Below, piece by piece: positions 24,868-35,068 of a DNA stretch of 40,242 bases (its first letter is position 1; the number at the start of each line of letters is the position of its first letter). Below the pieces are notes generated by a model. The model was given only the letters and a program-made list of their open reading frames with translations. It ran no database searches and was not told the origin of the DNA. A program made the position numbers and the translations under genes. The stretch spans positions 1 to 40,242 of the forward strand of contig CAZTIH010000006.1 of NCBI GenBank assembly GCA_964613675.1. The letters run 5' to 3'. The stretch comes from DAIUCA01 sp964613675. Its GTDB lineage: Bacteria; Pseudomonadota; Gammaproteobacteria; Competibacterales; Competibacteraceae.

Positions 24868-27024
24868 ATGAAGTTGTGCAGCACTCGTCTTCTGGGCGGC
24901 CTGGTGGTCACGGGATGGGCCTTGTGGTTGGGGATAGCGCACCTGAATCGGCAATTTCCGCCGGATTTAGCGCGATTTCTGGCGGTGTCACCGCAAGTGT
25001 TGGCCCAGGATGCGCGATTGTTGCGGGCATTTACCTCGACGGACGGTTTTTGGCGACTTCCCGTTCGAGTTGACCAAGTATCGCCGCAGTATCTCAGTTT
25101 CCTCATCGCCTACGAGGATCGCCATTTTTACGATCACTGGGGCGTCAATTTTCAGGCATTGGCGCGGGCCGCAGCACAGGCGATGTACTTTGGACGGCCC
25201 GTTTCGGGGGGATCGACGCTCACGATGCAGGTTACGCGCTTACTTGAACCGCAACCGCGTAGTCTGCGCCGTAAAATTCACGAAATTTTGCGGTCGTTTC
25301 AATTGGAATTGTCGGGAAGTGTCTGGCAACTCGATAAATCCCATCTCCTAAACATTTATCTGACTTTGGCCCCGTTTGGCGGCAATTTGGAGGGGATTCG
25401 GGCGGCGTCGTGGGCGTATTTGGGCAAGGAACCGCGTCATTTAACCCCGGCAGAAGCGGCATTATTGGTGGTGATTCCCCAGTCGCCCAATCGATTTCGT
25501 CCCGACCGATTTCCCGAACGAGCAAAGGCGGCCCGTGACAAGGTGTTACAGCGAATGGTGCAACTGGGCGTGTTGAGCGAAATCGCCGCACAGGAGGCGA
25601 TGGAAGATCCCGTGCCAACTCAACGCCGCAATATGCCTTTTCACGCCCTCCACTTGGCCCAACGTCAACGGCCAGTGCTACCGACATTATTGGAATGGCG
25701 AGAACAGCGACGTCCCTATTGGCGACAGCGGGCGGGAGCGGCGGACGAGGGTCTCCAAAAAACCACCGTAGATTTGACATTGCAGCAGACCGTCGAACGC
25801 CTGTTGGCCCAATCGGATCTGCCTGCGCCCTTGAATGCGGCGGCGCTGGTGGTGGAACACGCCGCCCCTTCGACGACGGGGTTGCCGATTCGGGCTTATG
25901 TGGGGTCGGCGCACTTCTTTGCGGCAGACCGTTTGGGACAAGTGGATATGGTGCAGGCGATTCGGTCGCCCGGTTCGACCCTTAAACCCTTGATTTACGG
26001 ACTGGCCTTCGAGGAGGGGATGGTGCATCCCAACACCCTGATTCGGGATATACCCATGCGATTTGGCAACTACGCGCCGAGCAACTTTCACCATGCGTTC
26101 CACGGTCAAGTGGCGGTCAAAACGGCATTGCAGCAATCATTAAATGTGCCCGCTGTGCAGCTTTTGGAACAGGTGGGGCCGTTGCGCGTGACGGGGCTAT
26201 TGCGCCAACACCACATCAGCTTGCATACCCCCGAGGATCTGCCGGCCGGGCTGCCCTTGGTGCTTGGGGGCGTTGGAATTTCGCTGTGGGACCTGACGAC
26301 CCTGTACGCAGCCACGGCGAACGCGGGGAAAATTCTGCCGTTGACGACGGTTGAGGCGGTTCTGACGACACCGAACCCGTCGGGACAGCTAATGTCTCCG
26401 CAAGCCGCCCATACCGTGAGTGCGATTTTGGCCGACGCGCCCTTACCCCCTGGCATCGGTTCCGCGCATCGACGGCGGGCCATCGCGTTCAAAACGGGGA
26501 CGTCTTACGGCTATCGAGATGCGTGGGCGATGGGGTTTGATGGCCGATTTACGGTAGGGGTGTGGGTGGGACGGGTCGATGGGTCACCAAGTCCGGGGCA
26601 TTTTGGGCGAGTCACCGCCGCGCCGTTGTTGTGGCGCATCTTTGAAAATCTTCCGCCCACGCCGTTGAACTTGCGAGAGGCGTTGCCCATGACGGCGGTG
26701 GCGTTGCCGACGCGGTTGCAGCGATTTCAGCCGGTGGGGCCGTTAGCGAACCCGATTCAGGGCGGCGCACCGTTGCGGTTACGGTTTCCGGTAAACGGGG
26801 CCAAAATCGAGATGCCCCGCGATGAACAAGGCGCCCTTCTCCCGTTGCCATTGCGGGCACAGGGCGGGCGTCGACCGTTACGATTCTTTGTCAATGGCGT
26901 GCCGTTGCCGATTAATTCGAGCCAGCGTCACAGTCAATGGCAACCCGACGGCATCGGTGCAGTCACCGTCACCGTGATCGACGACACTGGTCAACGGGTC
27001 ACTCATCGGGCGTGGCTACATTGA
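24868..27024 (+). CDS. pbpC: Penicillin-binding protein 1C
   Basis: Bifunctional peptidoglycan glycosyltransferase of 718 residues, class A. A membrane anchor (about 8-26) leads to the glycosyltransferase domain with the catalytic Glu83 in AYEDRHFYDHWG and the GGSTLTMQ motif. The transpeptidase domain has SxxK at Ser370 (PGSTLKP), SLN (QQSLNVP) and KTGTSYG at Lys542, so both activities look intact. The C-terminal 90 residues form the BiPBP_C domain of PBP1C. It is somewhat shorter than the E. coli protein (770). It lies 5 bases after rimK and is tail to tail with sbcC. Confidence 0.95.
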   Translation: MKLCSTRLLGGLVVTGWALWLGIAHLNRQFPPDLARFLAVSPQVLAQDARLLRAFTSTDGFWRLPVRVDQVSPQYLSFLIAYEDRHFYDHWGVNFQALARAAAQAMYFGRPVSGGSTLTMQVTRLLEPQPRSLRRKIHEILRSFQLELSGSVWQLDKSHLLNIYLTLAPFGGNLEGIRAASWAYLGKEPRHLTPAEAALLVVIPQSPNRFRPDRFPERAKAARDKVLQRMVQLGVLSEIAAQEAMEDPVPTQRRNMPFHALHLAQRQRPVLPTLLEWREQRRPYWRQRAGAADEGLQKTTVDLTLQQTVERLLAQSDLPAPLNAAALVVEHAAPSTTGLPIRAYVGSAHFFAADRLGQVDMVQAIRSPGSTLKPLIYGLAFEEGMVHPNTLIRDIPMRFGNYAPSNFHHAFHGQVAVKTALQQSLNVPAVQLLEQVGPLRVTGLLRQHHISLHTPEDLPAGLPLVLGGVGISLWDLTTLYAATANAGKILPLTTVEAVLTTPNPSGQLMSPQAAHTVSAILADAPLPPGIGSAHRRRAIAFKTGTSYGYRDAWAMGFDGRFTVGVWVGRVDGSPSPGHFGRVTAAPLLWRIFENLPPTPLNLREALPMTAVALPTRLQRFQPVGPLANPIQGGAPLRLRFPVNGAKIEMPRDEQGALLPLPLRAQGGRRPLRFFVNGVPLPINSSQRHSQWQPDGIGAVTVTVIDDTGQRVTHRAWLH

Positions 27025-27029
27025 TGCGC

Positions 27030-30017
27030 TTATCGACCCACGATGTACACGTCGCTTTTGCCGTTTTTGGGGCGGACATGAATCTGAACGCCGATGCGGT
27101 CGGCCATATCGTGAACATGTGAGATCAGGCCAATTTGGCGACCCTGTTGTTGCAGGCGATCCAGGGCGTTGAGCGCGACGGTAAGGGTGTCGGCATCGAG
27201 GCTCCCAAAGCCTTCGTCGATGAACAGCGAGGCGAGATGGAGGTGGGAAATGGTATCGGCCAGTGCGAGGGCCAGTGCGAGGGAAGTGAGAAACAGTTCG
27301 CCGCCAGAAAGCGAGTAAATCGACCGACGGGCACCCCCCATATCGAGATCAATGACCTGCATTTCGAGGTGGCTGCTGCGACTGTTTTGCGGCGGCGGTG
27401 GGAGACGCTGGAGTTGGTAGCGGGGCGCAAAGGCGTGTAGGTGGTGATTTGCGAGATGCAACAGGCGTTCGAGGGTAAGGCCCTGGGCAAAACTGCGGAA
27501 TTTTTGCCCATCATGAGAGCCAATGAGCTGATGAAGTCGATCCCAGCGTTGACATTCGGCGGTGAGCGCGGTGAATTCTGCATGAGCTTTTTGGCGGTTT
27601 TCAGAGTTCTGAAGATGCTGACGCTGTTGGGCCTGTTGTTCGGCAAGCTGTTCTCTTAACCGTTCGAGATCATCTTTAACCGACGCATTAATCGGATCGA
27701 CGGGACGCCGTTGTTGATGCAGCGTCCACTGAGTCTGCAACGTTTGCCAAATCGTCTCGGCTTCTTGCTGTTGGGTCGCCAGATTTTCCAGAAAACGGAT
27801 TTCTTGTTGGAGATCGGTTTCATCCCACGCTAAGGCATGTTCCAAATCGTCAATTCCCTGTCCCAGTCGAGTCAGTTCATGCTGCAAATGCTGATTACAC
27901 TCGGTGATTTGAGGTTCAAGCTGTTGCAATTTTGTTTTTAAAATCAATAACTTGCTATCTAGTGCAGCAAGCGCTTTTTGGGTCTCTTGATAAGTCTGTT
28001 TAGCCCGATGAAAAGTCTGTTGAACAGAGGCCCAAAGCGTCGTCCAAGATATTGAGTCTGCATCAGGCGAAGCAACGGACTGAGGTTCGATACAAATGCC
28101 GATCTCTCGCAACGACTGGCGCCAAGTTTCCCAATTTTGTTGGGCATTTTTATAAGCGTTGGTCACGGTTTGGGCGTCTTCTTGCCCCTGTAACCAGGCC
28201 GCATGGGCCTCTCTTTCTCGGGTGATTGCGTCATCGCGTTGGACTTGCAGCGTCTGTTGACGGGTGATTTGTTCCGCAATAGCGCGTTCTTGCTGTCGTA
28301 ACTGTGCTTCAGAAGTGTTTAAGGCTTCCCACTGTTGCTGCATTTCGGCCACTGTTTGCGCAAGTTGAGCCATCGTTTGCGTGCATTCTGATAACTGTTT
28401 CTGCAACCAGTCCCTTTCGGTCTGCTGATGGCGATGGTGATCTTGGGCAGTCTCGAAGGCGCGGGCGGCCTGTTGTGCGACAATTTGATACTCTTTGAAG
28501 GTCGCTTTAAGGGCATCAACTGCTTGATTTGCCAAGGGATGTTCGCGACTACCGCATACGGGACAGGGATGCTCGGGCATCAGTTTCGCCCGCAGTGCGA
28601 GCACGATGTCATCGACGAATTGCGCTGCAGACTGTGCTTTTTGGGCTGCGAGTTCCGATTGTTCGCGAGATCGCGCGACTTCTTGAGCTTGCGCGACGAG
28701 TTGGTGTTGGCTTGCTGAACACTGTTGCTGAAGGTGGGCCAATTGCATTTGTTGTTCAGAAAATAAGTGTCGGGTTTTTTGATAATTTTCCCAAAAATTC
28801 AGTGTGTTAGCGATTTGGGTTTGGGTTGCCAACAGCGTTTGTAACGGTTCTACGGTAGGCAATGTTTCTCGATGGGTCTTAGCGATTTCGTAGAGACACT
28901 TGGCGTGTTGATTTTTTTCGGACAACTCCCGAACTTTGTGCGCCAAAAATTCCTGTGCCATGGCCAATTGCGCGGTCAATTCGGACCATTGGGGATTTTT
29001 CAGAATCGCGTCTATCTGTCTCAATCGTTCATTATGTTGGCATTCTGTGTTCTGTAAATCTTCAATCAACGCTTGTTTTTGCGACTGAGCCGTGTGTAGA
29101 GACTGCCAAATCGTTTTTAAGCTACGTAACTGGCGTTGAGTTTCCAACCGCACTTTACGCGGAACAGCCGCCACAACCTGTTGTTCGAGTGAATATTTTT
29201 GCTGCTCGGCGGATTGTCGATCGGCGATTAACTGCCGTTCGATCAGGCCCCAACTCTGGTGCGCTAGATAGTTCTGTTGTTGGCGTTCTAATTGGGCGAG
29301 TTGATGTTTTAATTGGGCAATGGCGTCTTGCAGATAGGCAAATTCGTCTTCGCTTAAAATCTGATACTGCAAAATGCGTTGTTCTGCTATTTCTAATTGA
29401 GTTTTGAGCAATTTCTGTCGCTCGTAAGCGCCGATAGAGAGCTGAGAGTAAATCTGATTACCGGTAATCGCTTCTAACAGCTCAGCTTTTTGCTGGGGGT
29501 CGCTCTTCAGAAAGGCCGTAAAGTCATTTTGGGCAAGCAGTACGGTTCGTCGAAACTGTTCAAAATCCAGCCCGACTTTCTCTACGATCACTGCTAGAGT
29601 TTCCTTTAGATTTCCGCCGAGATTTTGGTCAGTTTGCGCGCAATTTAAGCGCATTTCGACCTTTTTATAGGCGCCAGCATGTGTTTTCTGAACCTTCCAG
29701 CGTGCGCGGTAATGGCCTTGATCTTGTCCCACAAAGACGACTTCGGCATAACCCGCCAGTGCACCTCGCCTTAACAGTTGACGGGGATCTTGTTGCGTTA
29801 AATCGTCTTGTGTGCGGCTCTGATTAGCTTGCAGAAGTCTTGGCGTTTTGTTGTAGAGCGCCAAGCAGAGGGCATCTAAAAGCGTACTTTTCCCGGAACC
29901 CGTGGGGCCGCAAATCGCGAAAATTCCGGCATTTTTTAGGGGAGGCTGGGCAAAATTTAGGTCAAACGGGGCCTCCAAAGCCGCAAGATTTTCCCCGCGA
30001 AGGGCTAAAATCTTCAT
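27030..30017 (-). CDS. sbcC: Exonuclease subunit SbcC
   Basis: ATPase subunit of the SbcCD (Mre11-Rad50-type) nuclease, which opens hairpins and degrades double-strand ends. The 995-residue product has the Walker A GPTGSGKST (Lys43), then DFTAFLKSDPQQKAELLEAITG. A long coiled coil follows, rich in Gln and Leu and broken by the zinc hook CPVCG near residue 487. The C-terminal head has LSGGELFLTSLALALALAD and a Walker B with DEGFGSLD. Its ATG overlaps the sbcD stop (ATGA). E. coli SbcC is slightly longer (1048), mainly in the coiled coil. Confidence 0.96.
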   Translation of the reverse strand: MKILALRGENLAALEAPFDLNFAQPPLKNAGIFAICGPTGSGKSTLLDALCLALYNKTPRLLQANQSRTQDDLTQQDPRQLLRRGALAGYAEVVFVGQDQGHYRARWKVQKTHAGAYKKVEMRLNCAQTDQNLGGNLKETLAVIVEKVGLDFEQFRRTVLLAQNDFTAFLKSDPQQKAELLEAITGNQIYSQLSIGAYERQKLLKTQLEIAEQRILQYQILSEDEFAYLQDAIAQLKHQLAQLERQQQNYLAHQSWGLIERQLIADRQSAEQQKYSLEQQVVAAVPRKVRLETQRQLRSLKTIWQSLHTAQSQKQALIEDLQNTECQHNERLRQIDAILKNPQWSELTAQLAMAQEFLAHKVRELSEKNQHAKCLYEIAKTHRETLPTVEPLQTLLATQTQIANTLNFWENYQKTRHLFSEQQMQLAHLQQQCSASQHQLVAQAQEVARSREQSELAAQKAQSAAQFVDDIVLALRAKLMPEHPCPVCGSREHPLANQAVDALKATFKEYQIVAQQAARAFETAQDHHRHQQTERDWLQKQLSECTQTMAQLAQTVAEMQQQWEALNTSEAQLRQQERAIAEQITRQQTLQVQRDDAITREREAHAAWLQGQEDAQTVTNAYKNAQQNWETWRQSLREIGICIEPQSVASPDADSISWTTLWASVQQTFHRAKQTYQETQKALAALDSKLLILKTKLQQLEPQITECNQHLQHELTRLGQGIDDLEHALAWDETDLQQEIRFLENLATQQQEAETIWQTLQTQWTLHQQRRPVDPINASVKDDLERLREQLAEQQAQQRQHLQNSENRQKAHAEFTALTAECQRWDRLHQLIGSHDGQKFRSFAQGLTLERLLHLANHHLHAFAPRYQLQRLPPPPQNSRSSHLEMQVIDLDMGGARRSIYSLSGGELFLTSLALALALADTISHLHLASLFIDEGFGSLDADTLTVALNALDRLQQQGRQIGLISHVHDMADRIGVQIHVRPKNGKSDVYIVGR

Positions 30018-31222
30018 TCTGAACCTCCGTTTGTTGCTAGCAACAAATTTTGAAAAGTCATCAGAAGTTCGGTATCTGGCACAGTGTTAAACTTCTGCTG
30101 GTGTAAGGCCGTAAAAACATCTACCGGCGTCAGTTCATTGAGCGTTTTGCTGAAATTTCCTCGGTCAGTGGGGAGTTCTGGATAGCGCCGCAGAATGTCC
30201 GCTAAAACGAGGTTCTTAGACTGAATTATGCGTTCGATTTGGGGTTTAAGATCGCCTTCAGGCCCCGTTAAAATGACCTGTACGGCCAATAAAGGTGGTA
30301 GGGCTTCGTGATGGAAATTGGGTAAATGGCTTAATTCCTTCAGCACTTCATCCAGAGGTTTTGGGGAATTCGGAATGCGCAATAGTTGACGTCGACGTGG
30401 GATCAGATGAGGTGTGAGGGTACTTTTCCCATCGAGCAATAGATCAATTTGCAGAATCTGATGTGGATAATCAATTTCGCTAAAAGACAGCGGAATCGGG
30501 CTTCCCGCGTAGCGAATCGTCGGTTTCTGAACGGCTTGTGGACGATGGAGATGCCCCAGAGCTACATAGGCAATGTCTGAAGGAAACATCTCGGTAGAAA
30601 GTGCATCCGCACCTCCAATAAATAGCGTGCGTTCAGATAAAGGACTACTTTCTCCCCCCTGAAAAAACCCATGTCCCATCGCAATCAACGGCTCATTTCC
30701 CTGGCTACGCGCCGTTGTGTAGAGATTCTGATAAAACGCCGCTACCCCCTGAGGATAGTCGCCCTCATATTCTGATAACGCGATGTCGGCCAACCTCAGA
30801 AACGGGGCAGCCAAACAACGTCCGATGATCTGTTCACCCTGATATAGCGGAATGACTAACTTCTGATAATCCATCGTCCCCTGTTTGCGCGGAATCGGTC
30901 CGATGAGATGAAAACGGGGCGATTCGAGCAGCGGTTGAGACGACGCCAATCGACTTGCCGAATCGTGATTGCCTGCAATGGCGATAAAATTGAGGTCGTT
31001 ACCTTGTTGCTGCAACTGCCCCAAAAAAGCGTGAAATTGAAAAATCGCAGCAATTGAAGGATTCACTTGGTCGAAAATATCGCCACTCAGCAATACGACA
31101 TTTGGCTGTAATTCATTGATTTTATTGAGAAACCAAGCCAGAAAAGTGGAGTGTTCGACTTCGCGATCCATTCCGTGGAGCTGGTGGCCTAAATGCCAAT
31201 CGGCGGTGTGAAGCAAGCGCAT
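30014..31222 (-). CDS. sbcD: Exonuclease subunit SbcD
   Basis: Metallophosphoesterase nuclease subunit of 402 residues, partner of SbcC. It has the Mre11 metal motifs in order: HTADWHLG, SGDIFDQ, AGNHDSASR, MGHGFF and ALGHLHRPQ. I start it at the ATG at 31222, directly before RLLHTADWHLG, where the family begins. The open frame to 31267 adds 15 unlikely residues. The C-terminal half is the capping domain that joins SbcC. A pyrimidine-rich region of about 220 bp separates it from the divergent RNA helicase gene. Confidence 0.95.
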   Translation of the reverse strand: MRLLHTADWHLGHQLHGMDREVEHSTFLAWFLNKINELQPNVVLLSGDIFDQVNPSIAAIFQFHAFLGQLQQQGNDLNFIAIAGNHDSASRLASSQPLLESPRFHLIGPIPRKQGTMDYQKLVIPLYQGEQIIGRCLAAPFLRLADIALSEYEGDYPQGVAAFYQNLYTTARSQGNEPLIAMGHGFFQGGESSPLSERTLFIGGADALSTEMFPSDIAYVALGHLHRPQAVQKPTIRYAGSPIPLSFSEIDYPHQILQIDLLLDGKSTLTPHLIPRRRQLLRIPNSPKPLDEVLKELSHLPNFHHEALPPLLAVQVILTGPEGDLKPQIERIIQSKNLVLADILRRYPELPTDRGNFSKTLNELTPVDVFTALHQQKFNTVPDTELLMTFQNLLLATNGGSE

Positions 31223-31445
31223 TCTGATAAGTTCCCGAAAAAAGAACTTGAGATCCGCATAAACCATGCCATTATGCGCGTCTGTCTCGATTTCATCGAT
31301 CTCTGGCGTGATCTGTTGCGTGACCGTTAGCCGTGGCTCTTTTGAGTGAGCGAATGGCTTCTCCGCAATCTTTTGCTGGCGTCGATGTTTTACGCCTCTT
31401 CTTTCTGCCGAGACGGCCCTTCCTCACTTCTATTAGGAGCCTTGT
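31223..31445. promoter_or_regulatory. Divergent control region of sbcD and the RNA helicase gene
   Basis: Gene-free 223 bp. TAGGAG upstream of the ATG at 31446 is the helicase ribosome site. I see no clear operator, repeat or hairpin, and no sure promoter hexamers. Confidence 0.4.
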
Positions 31446-32909
31446 ATGACCGACCATTTTGCCGCGCTCAACCTGCCGGAGCCGCTGCTCGTTGCCCTCG
31501 AACGCCAACAACTCACCACGCCGACGCCCGTCCAAGCTCAAACGATTCCGCTGATGTTAGCGGGTCAAGATTTGATCGCTGCTGCCCCGACAGGTACCGG
31601 CAAAACCGCCGCATTTTTGTTACCCGCCCTCACACAACTGTTGCAGCCCAGCCCAATTAAGGGTTCGGGGCCGCGCATCTTAATTCTGACACCGACCCGC
31701 GAATTGGCTCAACAGATCACGCGAGTTGCGATTTCGCTGGCTAAAGAAGTTAAGCGCTGCAAAATCGTTTGTATCACGGGGGGGGAATCGTATTTTCAAC
31801 AAAATCGCGCGTTGTCCACCCCCTTTGAGATTCTGGTTGCGACGCCAGGACGTCTGATGGATCAGATGCAACAGGGGCGGGTCGATTTTCGGCGACTGTC
31901 CATGCTCGTGCTCGACGAAGCGGATCGCATGTTGGATATGGGGTTTGCGGAAGATGTCCTGTCCATTGCGCAGCAGCTTCCCGACGCCCGTCAGACCGTG
32001 TGTTTTACGGCCACCTTGAGCCGTAGCGTGCAGACGTTGTCATCCCAGTTGCAACATGATGCCCAGCTTGTCGATTTAACCGAGCTCAGCGTGAATCGCG
32101 ATGCCATCGAACAACAAGTGATTTACATCGACGACATCGACCATAAACGTCGGTTGATCAAGCACTTACTAACCCAAGATGCCATGACGCAAGGCATTGT
32201 ATTCACTGCCACCAAGCGTTCGGCAGACGAATTGGCCGATGAACTCGACGCCCATGGACTCACCTGCGAAGCCCTTCACGGGGATCTGAATCAGCGTCAA
32301 CGCACCCGCACGCTCGATAAGCTCCGACGTGGGAATTGCCAGATTTTGGTGGCAACGGATGTCGCGGCCCGAGGAATCGACGTGGCGGCCATTAGTCATG
32401 TGTTCAACTTCGATTTGCCTCGCGTGGCCGAAGATTACGTTCACCGCATTGGTCGAACGGGCCGAGCTGGTGCTAAAGGCATCGCCGTCTCATTTGTGGG
32501 ACGTCAGGACATCGCGCTGTTCCGCCGCATTGAACAGTTCATCGGGGGCAAGGTTTCCGTGACGGAAATCGAAGGGTTAGCCGCTCGATTCAAGCCCGAA
32601 CTCATGCGTGCTTCAGGGCCGCGTCGTCAGGGGCAAGGGGGCCGCAATGACGGTCGTCGTTACGGAAGCGGCGGCGGTTTTCGGAGCGAAGGATCTGGCG
32701 AATCCCGAACGGACAGCCGTAGCAGTAACGGTGAACGGCGTTACGGGCCACGCAATGATGGTAACGGCAATCGCTTTGAGGCAAATGGTCATGGACGCGG
32801 CGAATTTCGACCCCGCTTCGATTCTCACGGCGAACGGCCTGCACACGCAGCTAATCGGCCGCGTCGGGAGTTTGGTTCGCGTCGCCCGGTTTCTTCCGAC
32901 GTGGAATAA
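31446..32909 (+). CDS. DEAD-box RNA helicase (RhlE/SrmB-like)
   Basis: ATP-dependent RNA helicase of 487 residues. All core motifs are present: PTPVQAQTIP (Q motif), APTGTGKT (Lys53), PTRELAQQ, TPGRLMD, VLDEADRML, FTATLS, ATDVAARGID and HRIGRTGRAG. The opening and the motif spacing resemble SrmB and RhlE, which act in large-subunit assembly and RNA decay. The last 100 residues are a disordered tail rich in Arg, Gly, Ser and Asn (RRQGQGGRNDGRRYGSGGG and on), the RGG-like type that binds RNA without sequence preference. The gene is monocistronic, with its own ribosome site and a strong terminator. Confidence 0.94.
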   Translation: MTDHFAALNLPEPLLVALERQQLTTPTPVQAQTIPLMLAGQDLIAAAPTGTGKTAAFLLPALTQLLQPSPIKGSGPRILILTPTRELAQQITRVAISLAKEVKRCKIVCITGGESYFQQNRALSTPFEILVATPGRLMDQMQQGRVDFRRLSMLVLDEADRMLDMGFAEDVLSIAQQLPDARQTVCFTATLSRSVQTLSSQLQHDAQLVDLTELSVNRDAIEQQVIYIDDIDHKRRLIKHLLTQDAMTQGIVFTATKRSADELADELDAHGLTCEALHGDLNQRQRTRTLDKLRRGNCQILVATDVAARGIDVAAISHVFNFDLPRVAEDYVHRIGRTGRAGAKGIAVSFVGRQDIALFRRIEQFIGGKVSVTEIEGLAARFKPELMRASGPRRQGQGGRNDGRRYGSGGGFRSEGSGESRTDSRSSNGERRYGPRNDGNGNRFEANGHGRGEFRPRFDSHGERPAHAANRPRREFGSRRPVSSDVE

Positions 32910-32939
32910 CGACACCTTAAATAATTAGGTAAATGAGAG

Positions 32940-32973
32940 ACGGGGATACGCAGATGCGTGTCCCCGTTTTTTT
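32940..32973 (+). terminator. Rho-independent terminator of the RNA helicase gene
   Basis: A 12-bp stem with one G-U pair (ACGGGGATACGC with GCGTGTCCCCGT, loop AGAT) is followed by seven T. The T-tract reaches into the stop codon of the convergent membrane-protease gene, so the two transcription units meet exactly here. Confidence 0.9.
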
Positions 32974-35068
32974 ACGGCCACCACGCCCACATCTCTACCC
33001 ACATAAATCGCACGAATGTCCGCAAGAACGCCCGCCACACGGGTTGTTCGTCCACCGCAATTTTGGCGTATCCCTGTAAATCGCGTCGCAACTGTAGGTC
33101 GTCATTGGCGAGAGCCACCGTCACGCGCACAAAACCGCGTCCTCGTTCGTCTCGCTCAACCGTCGTCCCTAACGCGGTCACCGTGCCGATAAAATCCCGT
33201 GTAGGCAAAGTCCAAAGCCGTATTATGGCCCGTTGTCCGATATTAACCTGTGCAATATCCGTTTCCATGACCTGCGTGATGGCGTGCAGCGTGCGTGTAT
33301 CTGCCACCAACAAAAGTGACTGACCCGCTGCCACTGCCTGTCCCACGAGTTGCTCTGGTCGCGCCGTCAAAATCTGACCGTCGTGAGGGGCTGTTAGCGT
33401 TAACAATCCCTGCTGTTCTCTCAAAAAATCGCCCTCGACCCGTCGCCGAGCCTGTTCAGCTAACAGCGGTTCGCGATCCTCGGCACGGGGGCGCTGATTC
33501 ACCACATTGCGCTGTTCCATCGCCACCGCCACGGCCTGCTCGTCCAAATCCGCCTCCGCCTGCACCCGCGCCCACTCTAGGGGCGACACGCTCCCCTGTC
33601 GCACCCCATCCCGTAACAAATCCCGTCGCTGCCCACTGTGAAACGCCCGTCGTTGCGCGGCCACGAGTTGCGCTTGTGCCAATGACCGTTCCGCCGCCGT
33701 CGTGCCACTGTCCAGTAACGCCACATTCGCCGTTGCCTGACGTTGGAGTTCGCGATTGAGGGCGATTTGTTGACGAATTTCGCGGTCATCGAGGCGCAAC
33801 AGCACCGTTTGTGCCGTAATCCATTCCCCTTCATCGACCTTTACTTCTGCGATTAACCCATTGATTACAGAACGAATTTGTGTTTCTCGGTGGGGGAGCA
33901 GGGTGACTGGCCCCGTCACGCGGGCAGGATAGGGCAGTTGACCCACCATCAACAAAAGCCCTAACCACGTCCCCCAACGCCACATGTTAAAATTTTGTCC
34001 CGTAGAAGCAGCGCGAGTCGGCAACGCCAAACGCTTGGCAAAACGACGTCGTAGAAAATCCAAAACGATGAGGGCTAAAACGATAAACAGGACAACGCCC
34101 ACACCTCGGCCCCAGTCGCGCAGTTCCGCGAACAGGTGAAGCAGCACGGCGCCGACCACCAGCGGTAGAAAAATCACGCTCAGTAGTCCATAAGTCAGGG
34201 TGTCGGCGGTCATGTTGTGGGGATGTTGACCACGGGCCAATTGGCTGAGGGCATACCACGCTCGGGGTTGCAACTTGGGTTGATTGAGGCGCAACGCAAG
34301 GTAACGATAACCGTCCCCCGGCCACAGCGGATTCGCCGTGAACGCCCACGCGCCTAATGCCAATTGGCTCACGATTAAGGCCAAATGGCCCAATTCGTGT
34401 CCGGTCGGTTGCCATGCCAGCCACACAAGTCCCGTCGCGCAAAATAACCACAATTTTGCCCGCAATCCCGCTGCGATAACTGCCTGCTGCACCGCCACTG
34501 GGGGCAAGGTCATGTCGATTCCAAAACGCAGTCGCGGCAGCACCCCCCACAGCCGTCGCCAACTCAATGGTTCAACGGGGAGCTGATGTTGTGTCGCAAT
34601 GATCGCCCGCAAAAGTTGTGTACCGAGATTGACCGTAACCACCGCCACCACCAGCTTTAACCACAGGAGCATGGCTAGGTCTAATTCACTGATTTCTAAC
34701 CAAAAACGGTCGCGATGTTGCCAAAATCCGTACCCCACCAAGGGCACCAGTCCCCATAAAATTTTCCGTAGGCCGTACAGAGGACGACGATAAGCCGTCA
34801 ACAAAATTAACCATCGGGGCGTCGGCGGTGGACGGGGAATGACCCAGTGATTGGCCGCAAATTCTTCCATGCACGCCGCGAAATTCGCCTTTGTTAGCGT
34901 TAATTGAAATCGTTCTGCAAAGCGTGAAGCGACGGTAGGGAAATCGTTATCCAAATGTTGAAGTAAGAAAATCTCCTGTGAATCCAGCATTTGGCCGTCA
35001 ATTTCGCCGCTTCCATCGGCATGAACCGTCAACTTTAGATGCGGTGCAAGGCAGTAATGCGTCGTCAT
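32972..35068 (-). CDS. Membrane M50-type metalloprotease fused to an HlyD-like adaptor
   Basis: Protein of 698 residues with two recognisable parts. Residues 1-75 resemble a small PqqD-like winged fold (SQEIFLLQHLDNDFP, then FAACMEEFAANHWVI). Six or so membrane segments follow. One carries the zinc motif HELGH (224-228) with a downstream NPLWPGDG that supplies the third ligand (Asp252), the M50 site-2 protease arrangement. From about 375 the protein is HlyD-like: a barrel-sandwich half (PVTLLPHRETQIRSVINGLI, then DEGEWI), a coiled-coil hairpin rich in Ala, Gln and Arg, and the second half (LTAPHDGQIL). No separate ABC or RND transporter gene is nearby. It overlaps the KS-AT gene by 4 bases (ATGA). 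Confidence 0.8.
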   Translation of the reverse strand: MTTHYCLAPHLKLTVHADGSGEIDGQMLDSQEIFLLQHLDNDFPTVASRFAERFQLTLTKANFAACMEEFAANHWVIPRPPPTPRWLILLTAYRRPLYGLRKILWGLVPLVGYGFWQHRDRFWLEISELDLAMLLWLKLVVAVVTVNLGTQLLRAIIATQHQLPVEPLSWRRLWGVLPRLRFGIDMTLPPVAVQQAVIAAGLRAKLWLFCATGLVWLAWQPTGHELGHLALIVSQLALGAWAFTANPLWPGDGYRYLALRLNQPKLQPRAWYALSQLARGQHPHNMTADTLTYGLLSVIFLPLVVGAVLLHLFAELRDWGRGVGVVLFIVLALIVLDFLRRRFAKRLALPTRAASTGQNFNMWRWGTWLGLLLMVGQLPYPARVTGPVTLLPHRETQIRSVINGLIAEVKVDEGEWITAQTVLLRLDDREIRQQIALNRELQRQATANVALLDSGTTAAERSLAQAQLVAAQRRAFHSGQRRDLLRDGVRQGSVSPLEWARVQAEADLDEQAVAVAMEQRNVVNQRPRAEDREPLLAEQARRRVEGDFLREQQGLLTLTAPHDGQILTARPEQLVGQAVAAGQSLLLVADTRTLHAITQVMETDIAQVNIGQRAIIRLWTLPTRDFIGTVTALGTTVERDERGRGFVRVTVALANDDLQLRRDLQGYAKIAVDEQPVWRAFLRTFVRFMWVEMWAWWP

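Noticed and set aside
27135..27659. Open frames on the plus strand inside sbcC
   Set aside because: They are antisense shadows of the coiled-coil ATPase gene, with no ribosome site or recognisable domain.
32608..32928. A 106-codon plus-strand frame in the helicase tail
   Set aside because: It lies in another frame of the low-complexity Arg/Gly tail, where long chance frames are expected.
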